From Adiantum capillus-veneris (Eukaryota > Streptophyta > Polypodiopsida > Polypodiales > Pteridaceae): DNA of 64,000 bases. Shown one piece after another: positions 50,901 through 64,000 of the stretch (positions within the stretch are counted from its first letter, which is position 1; each line of letters opens with the position of its first letter). The translations under genes and the position numbers were made by a program. The stretch covers positions 123,965,043 to 124,029,042 of the forward strand of contig CM043960.1 of NCBI GenBank assembly GCA_014529385.2. Reading direction: 5' to 3'. Below the pieces are notes generated by a model. It was not told where the DNA came from. It was given only the letters and a program-made list of their open reading frames with translations, and searched no databases.

Positions 50901-51232
50901 ATGAACAAAGTTTTTGTCTTATAAGACTCTTTTTCTTTATTGTGCGCACATGTTAATGAGTATGCATGCTTAGGATCATGTTTGTGGAGATGAAGTCTCC
51001 CGAACACCAAGTAGAGCTTGTCACTCTACTATGGAAGATTGATACGGACTAATGTGCAGACATGCTTGCGGCAACTAACGCTCTCAAGCACCAAATGCAC
51101 TAGTCATCCATTCTGGAACGGTGCCGTACGGTAAAATAGGGATCCTCTACCCGCTAGCAAACGGACTAATGACTAGGATTTATCTTCTCTACCTCATAGT
51201 CGAGGACAACTATGATTTCAAGAGAGAGATAA
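50901..51232. other. Non-coding end of the Ty3 interior
   Basis: Lies between the pol remnant and the purine tract before the 3' LTR. No gene. Confidence 0.7.
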
Positions 51233-53117
<1,885 letters not shown>

Positions 53118-54625
53118 CGCTCGCTTGCACACAACAAGAAGATAATTTAGGAGAGAAGGAGAGCAATAAAATTACTTTGGTACTTTGAGAATGAAAAAAA
53201 AAAAAGGCTACAGGCCTTTTATGTGGGTCGTCCCATTCACATATGGGCGTCCGCACTTGGCCAATCAACACTAACCTCTTATGTAAATAATTCTATGGTG
53301 CCCCTCTCATCGACGATCACCCAGTCCCGGACACTGCACCTATGAGAGCGACAAGCCCACTGACCCATGACTCCATACAAACAATAATAAGAATGTCGTC
53401 CTACGTTAACATGAAGCTAGCATTCCCCCCTCCTGATGTAAATTTCGTCCTTAAAATTTATGAGTGTGGCAACTGGGAAGCAAGAACTCTATCCCTTTGC
53501 TTTATATGGATCTTGTAGTATTTAAACATCTTGATGAGAGTAGTGGGCCATGGACGTGCTCACAATCAAGAAGTTAAATACTACAAGATGATGCACTGGT
53601 CCTCTGCAATATGGTGACTTCGTAGCTTCACTTGAACACTGCAAAATCAACAAGAAAATAGCACAGTAACTGCCTTCTCATAAAAATAGAATAAATAAAA
53701 TTTTATATAATGAGTATGCATAAAGAGTAATCGGTGATAAAGTATTAAACAAACGTATTTGTGCATTCTACATTAAACCACAACATAATTAAACTCATTA
53801 GCACTTATAGAGGTCAACAAATCAAGGACTCTAGCTTTGCTAGTTTTATTGTCAACAGGGCAGTAGAAGTCAACTTTTAATCCCATAGTCAATCCTCCTA
53901 ATTCCTCCTAGTCATATCAGAGCTGTTTAATTGCGAGAGAAAATTGTTTCATGTTTCAAAAATAACTAGAGGCTGTACCTAGATGACCCTTAAGTTGAGA
54001 TACGATAAAGGAAATCACACATAAACTCGTCCCTAAAAAGATTCCCTTTGGTTGACCCCCCAAAGTGTTTTTAATGTGGATTTTTTCCACATAGAGCCTT
54101 AATTGACTTTTGATCTCAATTTTTTCTTTTTGGTGGCTTTACTGCTTGTTGATTTAGAATCATGTATCCTTGGGGGGTCATCTTGACACTATTACCCTCC
54201 CCACGCTCATCACAATAGCCAAACTTTCTTTATAATCTAAAGCTAAAGGGCAAGAGAGATTAAGCCCACTAGAAAGCACTGATACATGGGACACAATGCT
54301 TCATAATAGCAGATTAAGAATTAGGAAGGCATCTTTCTATGATATTACCGACACTCTACATTGGTTAAATTAGCTTTGTTGGAATCCTTGATTAATAAAC
54401 CTAAACATGGGACTATGAGGTAAATTATATTGATTCTAAAGCAAAATACTAAGCAAGTATGCTAGATACTTTATTACCGACTGCTCTTGAAAAAGGGAAG
54501 CATGAATGCTAGAAAAGCAACATAGCAATAAGAATAGACAAGAAACACCTGTTTTCCACCGACAACAATTTGTTGATGCGACTTGGTATGGATATGACAA
54601 GGACCTCATGATGTTGAAGAGTCGA
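53118..54625. other. Unassigned stretch
   Basis: No gene or element is recognised in these 1.5 kb. A short A run lies at 53192-53204. Confidence 0.4.
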
Positions 54626-54949
54626 GCTATTGCAACGTTTTTGTTTTTCCAAGAAAAAGATCCTTCTATTATTTAATGAAAACTGCCCGTATGGCTACAA
54701 CCACCTCTGCAAGAGGTGGTTACAACAAACATGATGGGGAGACTCTCCCAATGAAAGAACAACATATATACAATGAGGCTAAATCAAGAGATGGGAGGAG
54801 GGAAGAGCCACACAGGTGGTCAGTAGTGCCATCTGAGCACACCCTAGACACTGGTGAAGAAAGGCCCAGGGCTCTAGAGTCGAAGGAAAGCCTCGCGGCG
54901 CCCCCGCATGCGGTCGGAGCTGCCCTGTAGTCCCTCTAGCTGTCCTCTG

Positions 54950-57900
54950 AGAGTATGGGATCAGCTCTAGCTAAAAGTCACGAACAGTCTCTGCTAATGG
55001 CACAGAGGGAGCCTCAAAAATGCGGAAACAGCGGGCCCGCCAGATGAACCAAAGTGTCAGGCCACTGATGAGCTCCCAACACTCCTCTCTCTCACTGCAC
55101 CACTCCTGTGGAGTAAGCTCTGTAGAGCAGGCTGGAGTGTAGGTCTCCCCCCCTATATCACTATCATCATGCTGGTGGAAGATAGCTCAAACTGAAGTGC
55201 CAGGCCCGTGAGAGTGGACCAAGCCGCTGCCCCCCAAGTGTATTGTCTAGCCGTGGAGAGAGTAGGAATCATCCGAAGAACTTGTAGCCACACCTGCTGG
55301 GCCGAGGGATAGTCCCAAAGACAATGACGCTGACTCTCCACCAACGGGTCACAGGCTGCACATGCGGCCGAGAGACCACTATGCACAAACTAGCTCCCTA
55401 CTGCTGTAGCTCTGTGTGCAACCAGCCACCACTGAAACAAAGTGACACGCCTCGGCTGTCTGGAGTCCCACAGCCTCTGCCAAAAAACTGCTAAGAACTC
55501 GACTGTGAGGCCCTCCTCCTGCCAATGACGTGCTGCAGATGGGCGGGCCTCTCTCTGCGCTGCAAGTATATGATGTCCAAGCCGAACAATGTACTGAAAT
55601 AAGGGGACTCCTGGGTGGTCTGTAGAAGAGAAGGGGTCCCTCCATAGCCACTCACCAGGATCCCATTGTACTCGTGCCAGTGGACAACACTCCCAAGCCC
55701 ATAGCCTCCAGTGTCCAGTCTCAAGAGCTGCTGGGTCAGGGTCTATGACGCAAGTCCTCCCACATATTCCCACAACTTGAATCCTCTGGAAAAAACACTC
55801 TGCTACCTGCGGGGCCTCTACTGCAACTCATTGTAATCGTCCCCCACCCTGAAGCTCGAAGAACAGGGCTGGGACAGTCTCTGAGCAGGCCCTGGCTGAA
55901 ATGAGAACCTCTAGTCGTGTGAAGGCTCCCATCCACCAGGGTGCTACTGGCTCGAGAGGCGTGAGCCACTCTGCTAGAACTGACTCTGAGATGTCCTGAC
56001 ACATGCTCTACACCCCTCTCATGCCCTGTAGCTGGAAACCCTGCACCTCCTCTGACAAACCTGTGAACTCTAGCCAGTCACCTAGGGAGCACGCTCGACC
56101 TGCTGCCATGGGACCCCAGGAAACATGAGGCCGACTACCAACCAAGTGGCCTCTCTGAGTGCTAACCATGGGGTTGCACACGAGGGGCTGCCGTAGGTGC
56201 TCCTTTGTGCACGTCGGCTGTCTCTGCTCCAGGCGACGCCGTAAGAGCTCCCAAGATTGAAGCAAACTCACAGCGAAGCGGTCCTCCAGTCTCTTGCTCA
56301 AACCAACTTGGCGCATCTGTGTAAAGATCCATCTGGTCGAAGGTTGCCAAGGGCCTCCTGACTAAGGCACCCTGGCACGAAGCCTCTGTAGCAAGAAATC
56401 CTTCCAGGGCTCCTCACCTGGAAGAAGTCCTCTGACTATGAACTTTCCAAGAAGGGCTCTGCTCTGCTGTGCTGGATCAGTGATCCCAAGCCCTCCCTGA
56501 GAACAAGGAAGCGTGATGACCGACCAAGCCACCTTGGCTCGAGCTATTTGATTGTCACATCCTAACCAAAGGAAGTTCCTGATCAGCCTCTCTACCTGGT
56601 TGATACAAGAACTCGTGAAAATCCAGCAGAAAGTGATGTACCACATAGTCGCCAATAGCACCTGGTTGGCAACTACTACTCTACCAGCCAACGAAATTTG
56701 TGCTGAGCTTGAATGTAACAGATTTCTCCTGATGGACAGGAGAAGAGGAGCAATCTGCTGCTCGGGAAACAAGTCCAAACCAACCTGACAACCCAAGTAC
56801 TGAACTGCAGTCCCTGGGGGAATCCACCTAAAACCCTTTCTTGGCTTCCAATCTGGCAGAGGAGCACTACCAACCGAGAAAGCCAATGTCTTTCTCCAGT
56901 TGATCAGTGCGCCCGATGCACAACAGAAGGTCTCCAAAGCCTGCTCATATCTGTGAAGATTGGCCTCCTGGCCATCTAAGTACAAGGCTGAGTCATCGGC
57001 AAACTCAGCGTCCAGTAGCTCATCTCCCCGAATAGGGAATGCTAAGCCTCGTAAACCAACCTGCTGAGACACCAAAAATCTGCTCATCGCCTCCGCATAG
57101 AATAGAAAGAGAAAGGGGTCAAGAGGAAAACCCTGTCTGACCGAGCATGTGAGCATGAAGCGCTCACCTCTCCCTCCTGCCAAAAGCACCTGACTGTGAG
57201 CCTGTCTGTACAAAGCTGACACCCCTTTGATCCAAGCATCTGAGAAGCCCATCCTGCGTAGAGTGCCCTCTAGAAAGTCCCAGTCAACACTGTTGTATGC
57301 CTTCTCAAAATCGAGAAGAAGAATCACAAGGTCCTCACCACGGAGCTGTGCCAGGGCAGAAGCCTCGCAGAAAGTAAAGATGTTGTCAAGGATACTGTGT
57401 TCCTTGACAAAACCTGTCTGAGTCCCATGTATAAGGCTCTCTAGAAGTGGCTAAATCCTCAAACTCAGAGCCTTGGCAAGAATTTTGTAGGCTGAGTTGA
57501 GGATGGTGATGGGGCGTCACTGTCAAATCTCATCCAAGGAGCCACCCTCCTTGGGAATGAGGTAGATTAGGCCCTCACTCATGTTGTCAGGCATCACTCC
57601 TGTGTGCAAAATGTACTGAAAAGCACTACAAAGATCTGGGCCAAGCAAGTCCCAGTACTCCAAGAAAAAGCTGGGAGTCAACCCATCCTCACCTGGACAT
57701 CTACCACGAGGGAGGGCCCTAAGAGCCGTGTGCAGCTCCTCAAGCTGAAGTGGCATCTCAAGCCTCTGGCGCATCTCCTCTGTCACAAGACATGGCATCT
57801 GTGCCCAAACCTGCTCCCTGCATGCATCCTGCCTCTCTGACTGAGGCTCAGCCGACAGTAACTCACGATAAAATTCAGTAGCAACTGCACGCATATCCTC

Positions 57901-59086
57901 GCGCTCACAAGCAACTGACCCATCGGGCCTACTCAACTGAATGACTTTGGCATGCGAGTGCTGAGGTCCCACTGTCTCAAAAAAAGCACCAGTCACTCTG
58001 TCACCCACCTAAGTCCATTGAGATGCCTGTCGGTGAAAGGCAAACTCATGACGCCTCTCCTCTGCGCTAGCAAGCTCCTGTCGAGCCTGCTGTAACTGCT
58101 CCTCCAACCATGGACTATCTGGATGCTGCTCCTGCATCCTCTGTAGTGAAGAAATGCCTTGTCTAAGACGTTGCTCCGCCTCTCTCGCTGCAGCCCAGCG
58201 AGCCAGAGACTCCTGAAGAAAAAAGTGGCTAAGCTGAGCTAGGCCTGAGTCCACTCTGTCTGCAGGTGAAACCTGGCTTTCCATGCCCTCTGTCCAGAGA
58301 GCCTCTACCCTCTCTTTGAGTGGTGAGTCCAACAAGACCCTCTCTAGGATGCGAAGCATCGTGCTCCCACTTCTCTGCCTATCTGCCACTGTGAGGATCA
58401 CTGGTGCATGGTCCGAGAAGGATGTCCCTGCCAGGATGCCCATAGATTCACTCCTCCCACTCTGCGGTCTGATCTAGAGAAGGCAAGACTATCTGGGGAC
58501 CTCACAAAACCAGAGTGTTGCATGTATCCGAGACCCTCAAAGTCATACACAACCTCTCCCAAGCTGCCAACTTGACTCCATGCACAATAGCATGGCTGCC
58601 ACCAATCCTGTCAGAAGGGTCCTCCAACATGTTGAAGTCCCCTCCTATACACCAATGATCGGCCTGCGGCAAAGACTCAACAATCTGTGACCAAAACTCT
58701 GCACGAGCACTCGCCACATTGGGCGCATAGATGTTCAGGAAGCCCACAAGGCCTCCCTGAACCTGCATAGTAATCCACTGAGCCCTGCCTGGCACAATAA
58801 TCCCTTTGCCCACAATGGCCTGCTGCAATGAGTCCGCAATGGTCATACATACCCCACCCTGGATGCCTCCAGGTCCAAAAGCGGATGACCAAAAGGTATC
58901 ATATCGTCCACGCAAAATCTGACCACATCGCCGAATGCGGCTCTCACACAGATGGTGCTCCTGAAGCATAAGGAGATCAATATCTCCTTCCACAAGGCAA
59001 TGCTGAAGCTCCTGACGCAATTGGCCCCGCTGTCGCTGAAACTGGGGCCCACCTAGTCCCTGCACGTTCCATGAGACGATCCTCAT
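54950..59086 (-). pseudogene. LINE ORF2 (endonuclease-reverse transcriptase), few lesions
   Basis: Begins MRIVSWNVQGLGG at 59086. The EEP endonuclease shows LLMLQEHHL (about 58960), CIGGDFNMLEDP (about 58640) and FSDHAPV (about 58415). The RT region starts at about 57800 with GRCPGEDGLTPSFF, followed by TGFVKEHSILDNIF, DFEKAYNSVDWDFL and SVRQGFPLDPFLF. The catalytic motif is EFADDSALY (about 57000). The C-terminus carries CAACDPLVESQRHCLWDYP at about 55350. Stops lie at 58502 (TGA), 58009 (TAG), 57523 (TGA), 57451 (TAG) and near 56362 (TAG), with frameshifts near 58470 and after 56000. It encodes the target-primed reverse transcription enzyme. Confidence 0.85.
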
Positions 59087-61009
59087 GGGGAGCGAGAGAG
59101 AACAGATGCCGCCACCACAGCAAGACGGGCTATCTTCGAGGCTGGCTTGGATGGGGAGTAATCCACATCCGAGCGTCCTCTAGATAGGCGTGACTGTAGT
59201 GAGTGCCTAGCCCAAGCCCAAGTAGAGTGAGACGTGCGTAAAGAAACCTCCTCTGTCCAAGAGTCCTCATGAATGTATACATAGCAAGGCAAACACTGCG
59301 TATCAGCAAATAAGTACACCACAATGTGCCTACATCCTGCTGAGTATGGGGGTGTCACCGCAAACTTGGCCAATGGCCACAAAGTCTGCAGCTTATCTGT
59401 AACTCCAAGTTCTCCCATGTGGTGAGAGAACTCTAGGACCTGTGTATGCATCCATCCCACCACTGAGTTGAGGGACCACTCTGGCTCGACCCTACCACAG
59501 AGGGGGAAGGAGAAAGCAACTGCTGAGTCCAAGGCCTCTGTCCCCCTAGCGGCGAGGAACAAAACATGGACCCTGAAGCAATGGACCCTGAAGCAGGCTG
59601 CCTCATGGTCTGTTGTTGCGAAATCGCCGAGAAAACGAGTAAACCCGTAGTCGAAGAAGTCCCAGCAGCGTCGAATGTCAATGCTTGTCAGACCACGAGG
59701 GATAGCTGCAAGGGAAGACGTCTGAATCTGCAAAGGGGGCCGCAAGAAGGGTTCACCCTCTCTTGCTACGCGACTCGTGGCAAAGGCGCTGCCAAGAGAT
59801 CTCCTATCCGCCGGAGAGGGACGTGTCCCCTGAGTCGACTATGAAACTGGAGCAAGAGGGGGGGGGGGGGGGAGAAGGAGCTGGGGGAAGCGGAGGAGAA
59901 GAGGGGCGGGATGGGGCGACAGAGGTAGAGGGGCGAGGTGGAAAGGTGACGAGAGCAGAAGGCGAGGGGGGAGGATGAGGAAGAGGGGGGGAACTCTAGG
60001 GGGGGAGAGACTGTCGATGGTGAAGCGGAGGTGGAGGCTAGCAAAGGGATCTCCTCCTGCTCAAGAGGACCAAAGCGGTTCCTCGTGGGAACCCACTGCT
60101 GCTGAGTAGGCACCTGAGGGCCACTCTGAGTACCAGGCTGTGGCCCTTGGCGTCGTCGGCCACGGGCCTGCTGCTGCCACCCCTCCTCCGCAGGAGCCCC
60201 AGGCTCGGAGGGTGGCTCTGTATGTGTGCGTTGTGCCGCTGACTGTGGCTGCGGGCCAGCCCTGTCAGCAGGCTGGGGCTGAGGCTGTGGTGCAGGTCGC
60301 GGCCTCCTCCGTGGACAGGCCTTTGCTAGATGGCCCATCTATCGGCAAATGAAGCACTGGTTCGAGAGGCCCGAGTACTCCACACTCTGTCTAAACCAAC
60401 CCCCACTCACCCGAGGCAGAAGGATAACCTTCGGGAGCGTGTGGGTATCTCTGACCAAAACTCAAACTGAGGGGATGCCTGCCGCCTTGGCAGCTATTGA
60501 TGCTGCCGTATGAGGTGTCTCCAGGACAGTCCCTATGACGGAGCCAATCCTAGAAAGAAGCGGTAAGTACTCCCTCCGTAAACCCGGAAAGCAGACTGAG
60601 ATGGGGATGTCTACCTCCTCTACTAGTACATCCGAAGCCGGGTCCATGTCGCCACTGTCGAAAGTGGGCGTGTTATGCTCGGATGGCCATGGACTCATAG
60701 CTATGACCTTGGATGCCATCTCGGAGGTCTCAAAATCGATTTGATAGTAACCCCGTCCGAGAATCTGCACATCCAAGATCTTGCCCACCTCTGCAAGAAG
60801 GCGGGCCTGGAGAAGGTCTCACAGCTCTCCTCTGCTAGGTCGGGTATCGAGAATCTTGCAGATGACCGAAGTCGCCTGCAAAAGTGCTCTACCTCTGTGG
60901 CTAGGCTCGCTTGCTCTGCCGGTGAAAGAGCAAGTCGAATGGTGGTCTCAGCGGGGTTGGGCGAGGGGGCTTCGGGCGAGTCCCTATGTGGCGGAGCTGG
61001 AGCCTCCAT
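59083..61009 (-). pseudogene. LINE ORF1 (RNA-binding, CCHC), few lesions
   Basis: It starts at the ATG near 61009 (MEAPAPPHRDSPEAP). After a frame change near 60790 it reads VQILGRGYYQIDFETSEMA, an RRM/Gag-like block of plant LINE ORF1 proteins. A TGA (60462-60464) and a TAG (60339-60341) interrupt the frame. The TAG sits inside the zinc knuckle CFIC-R-stop-MGHLAKAC. A Pro/Gln-rich linker follows. A poly-C tract (complement of about 59858-59872) is the likely site of the second frame change. The last 220 codons (59745-59083), with VYLFADTQCLPCYVYIHEDS, have no domain I know. The stop overlaps the ORF2 start codon. Confidence 0.75.
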
Positions 61010-61472
61010 TTGTGTCTACTGCTGTGTCGGAGAAGTGGATAAAAAGATAACGCTGCAAACGACCTTGAAGAGCACTATCCAAGAAGGAGTACTGCCAATG
61101 CCGGCTGAAGGATACCTTCGAGAAGAGAGGCGAAAAAACAAGGAGGCCGGGGGGGGGGGGACGCAATGCGGATTGGGTTGGGATATGGCTGCGGGCGGGG
61201 GAAGGTGGGACAGCGTGCTGGAGGGGTTGCGAGCTGGAATTGGGCACGGCAGCAGGGGGGGGGGGGGGGGCAGCGCACGGTGCGGACAGGGGGGGAGGAT
61301 GCGCAGGAAAGCAGGCAAGGCGGGCTGCGCAGGGGGCGGGCAGGGCAGGTTGCGCAAGGGGGGTAGGGACGGAGGTGCAACGCAGGAGCAGGGAGGAGGA
61401 GAGGCGATGGCGAGGAAGGGGGAGGAGGGGGAGGGGGGGAGCGAGCGGTAGCAGTAGCGAGCAACGGGGGTT
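61010..61472 (-). promoter_or_regulatory. GC-rich 5' region of the LINE with poly-C tracts (sense)
   Basis: The plus strand shows G runs at 61149-61160 and 61256-61270 and many short G runs after 61340. The element-sense strand is therefore C-rich, and the antisense strand could form G-quadruplexes. In LINEs this position holds the internal promoter. No specific factor site is recognised. Confidence 0.5.
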
Positions 61473-61489
61473 GCTATTGCAACGTTTTT

Positions 61490-62686
<1,197 letters not shown>

Positions 62687-62913
62687 TGTTGGAATTAGGG
62701 TTGTAGAGAAACACACACAGCTTGGAGAAGAGGAAGGAAGCTCAAGGCACACAATAGAGAGTGTTTAACTTAGTGTGCAATGGAAAGATAGATAGCCCTA
62801 GAGTGATGGGCGTATATACAATGCACGAGGGAAAAAACTTCCTAAAGAGGGAAAAATTTCCCCGGCGGTGCTAGTGTGTTCACACACATCACTACCACAT
62901 GTATATGGTAACA
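62687..62913 (-). repeat. Copia 3' LTR (227 bp)
   Basis: In the minus sense it starts TGTTACCATATAC directly after a purine tract (ccaGGGGGGAtt) and ends CCTAATTCCAACA. It belongs to the copia element to its right. The other LTR would lie beyond 64000. Confidence 0.8.
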
Positions 62914-64000
62914 AATCCCCCCTGGAGTGATGCGGTGAACGAGAGCTGGCACATGAGTAAAGGGAAGTGCCATGCCCTGAGGACATGATGAGTCCACAAA
63001 GGGGAGTAAGCCCAAAGCTTTGCGGAAAGCTTCAAGCTTCTCACGAGACAATGCCTTTGTGAAAAGGTCTGCAAGGTTGTCCTGTGTTGGCACATAAGCC
63101 AAGCTGATCTCTCCTACTGAGAGCCTCTCCCTGACATAATGGTAATGCACCTCAATGTGCTTTGTGCGAGCATGAAAAATTGGGTTCCTCGCAACTGCCA
63201 ATGCGCTCTGACTGTCAGTGTAGATAGTGTTGGCAGTGTCCTATCCAACACCCAAATCAGCCATAAAGCGTCTGAGCCATACACACTCAATCGTAGCTGT
63301 GAAGACTGCCCTGTACTTAGCCTCACAACTTGAAGTGGCCACAATAGGTTGCTTCTTGCTCAACCATGATATACATGAGCTGCCAAGCATGAAACAAAAA
63401 CCACTTGTGGACACTCGCATGTCAAAACAACCAGCCCAATCTGAGTCCGAAAAAGCATTTAAGTTTGGCGGCAATGATCCCCCCTTGGGATAAAACAAGC
63501 CAAGATGTAAAGTGCCACTAAGGTAGCAGAAAATTCTCTTGACAGTCTGCCAATGCTTAGACCCTGGGCTATGTATAAATCTGCTGACCTGTGAGACTGC
63601 AAACTGAATATCTAGCCTCATATTGCATACATAAATGAGGCAGCCAACAACAGTTTGGTAAAGAGTGACACCAGCCGGATCGCCAGCATCATGTAGACTC
63701 AACTTCAAACCTGTTTCCATGGGAGTGGCAATAGGTTTGCAATCCTGAAGTCCAAACTTACATAGCAATGTCTCTATGTAACTTTTCTGACACAAGGCAA
63801 TACCACCATCACACTGCTTAAACTGTATACCCAAGTAATGATGCAACAACCCCAAATCTTTCATCTTGAAAGTAGCATTCAAATTAGCCTTAAATTCAGC
63901 AATATGTCTCTCATTTGGTCCAGTGATCAGCAAATCATCAACATAAAGAACCACAATGAGAAGTACATCACCCTCACGCTTTACATACAATGTGCTTTCT
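62842..64000 (-). pseudogene. Copia RT-RNase H end, partial at the window edge
   Basis: From the right edge the minus strand gives RT with LYVDDLLITG (about 63945-63915) and MKDLGLLHHYLGIQ. RNase H follows, with SDSDWAGCFD and SSCEAKYRAV, then HIEVHYHYVRERL and LADLFTKAL. A TAG at 63241-63243 splits it in RNase H, where the usual Y-T-D-S-x-S-A follows at once in the same frame. The coding end overlaps the start of the 3' LTR. It is a copia lineage different from the one at 39443, judged by its short LTR and its sequence. Confidence 0.9.

Larger units (their letters stand above)
54643..61472 (-). mobile_element. Full-length LINE, 6.8 kb, 17-bp TSD
   Basis: GCTATTGCAACGTTTTT occurs at 54626-54642 and 61473-61489 and nowhere between, giving a clean target duplication. 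On the minus strand the element has a very GC-rich 5' region (61472 to about 61010), ORF1 with a zinc knuckle, ORF2 with EEP endonuclease, RT and a C-terminal Cys/His motif, and a 3' end reaching an A-rich tail (...ggaaaaac then the duplication). Its base composition is clearly higher in G+C than its surroundings. The few ORF breaks suggest a fairly recent insertion. Confidence 0.93.

Noticed and set aside
54676..54930. 84-codon plus-strand frame at the LINE 3' end
   Set aside because: Antisense to the LINE 3' region, and no domain.
60675..61451. 258-codon plus-strand open frame, Gly/Arg-rich
   Set aside because: It is antisense to LINE ORF1 and its GC-rich 5' region. The composition explains the absence of stops, and no domain is visible.

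Overview
The window is nuclear DNA from a land plant with a large, repeat-rich genome. It carries plant-type LTR retrotransposons with initiator-tRNA-Met primer sites, plant LINEs, a MULE transposase, short GT-AG introns, and an ortholog of the land-plant F-box/kelch protein of the Arabidopsis At1g55270 (SAGL1) type. The MULE family and the abundance of (GA)n and (CA)n tracts suggest a fern or other non-flowering plant to me. That lineage call is an inference and weakly held.

Layout. 1-18800: old, broken transposon pieces (a Ty3 RNase H, a LINE with its RT missing, Ty1 and Ty3 fragments, an almost complete dead LINE at 11.2-14.9 kb), microsatellites, a small hAT-like MITE at 8490-8698 with a clean 8-bp target duplication, and much sequence I cannot assign. 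18836-19765: three large tandem repeats. 20000-24823 (minus): a 12-exon gene that I reconstructed from splice sites. It encodes a ParB-like domain followed by an N4/N6-type DNA methyltransferase domain, about 940 residues. This architecture is typical of bacteria and phages, and it is the most unusual item here. This copy is broken by a solo LTR (22270-22990, TSD GGTTG), a 41-bp tandem duplication, an in-frame TAG and a one-base phase error. 25245-27030 (plus): a truncated MULE transposase with a SWIM zinc finger, beside a third MITE copy. 27845-30726: an LTR element holding gag but no pol. 30727-34084: mostly anonymous.

34085-36137 (minus): the one intact host gene I can support, the F-box/kelch gene. 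It has a 9-codon first exon, a 787-bp intron and 421 residues.

38540-53117: a nested stack. A chromovirus-like Ty3 element (LTRs 38629-45741, split, and 51233-52951) sits inside a long (CA)n tract. A Ty1/copia element (39443-44998, TSD GGGAG, same LTR family as the solo LTR at 22270) sits inside its 5' LTR. 54643-61472 (minus): a full-length LINE with a 17-bp target duplication, ORF1 with a zinc knuckle, and an ORF2 start that overlaps the ORF1 stop (ATGA). 62214-62365: (TA)n. 62687-64000 (minus): the 3' LTR and RT/RNase H end of another copia element that runs off the window.

Apart from the F-box/kelch gene, nothing here looks like a functioning pathway. The methyltransferase gene is broken in this copy, but its codon and splice structure is so well preserved that intact paralogs elsewhere in the genome are likely.
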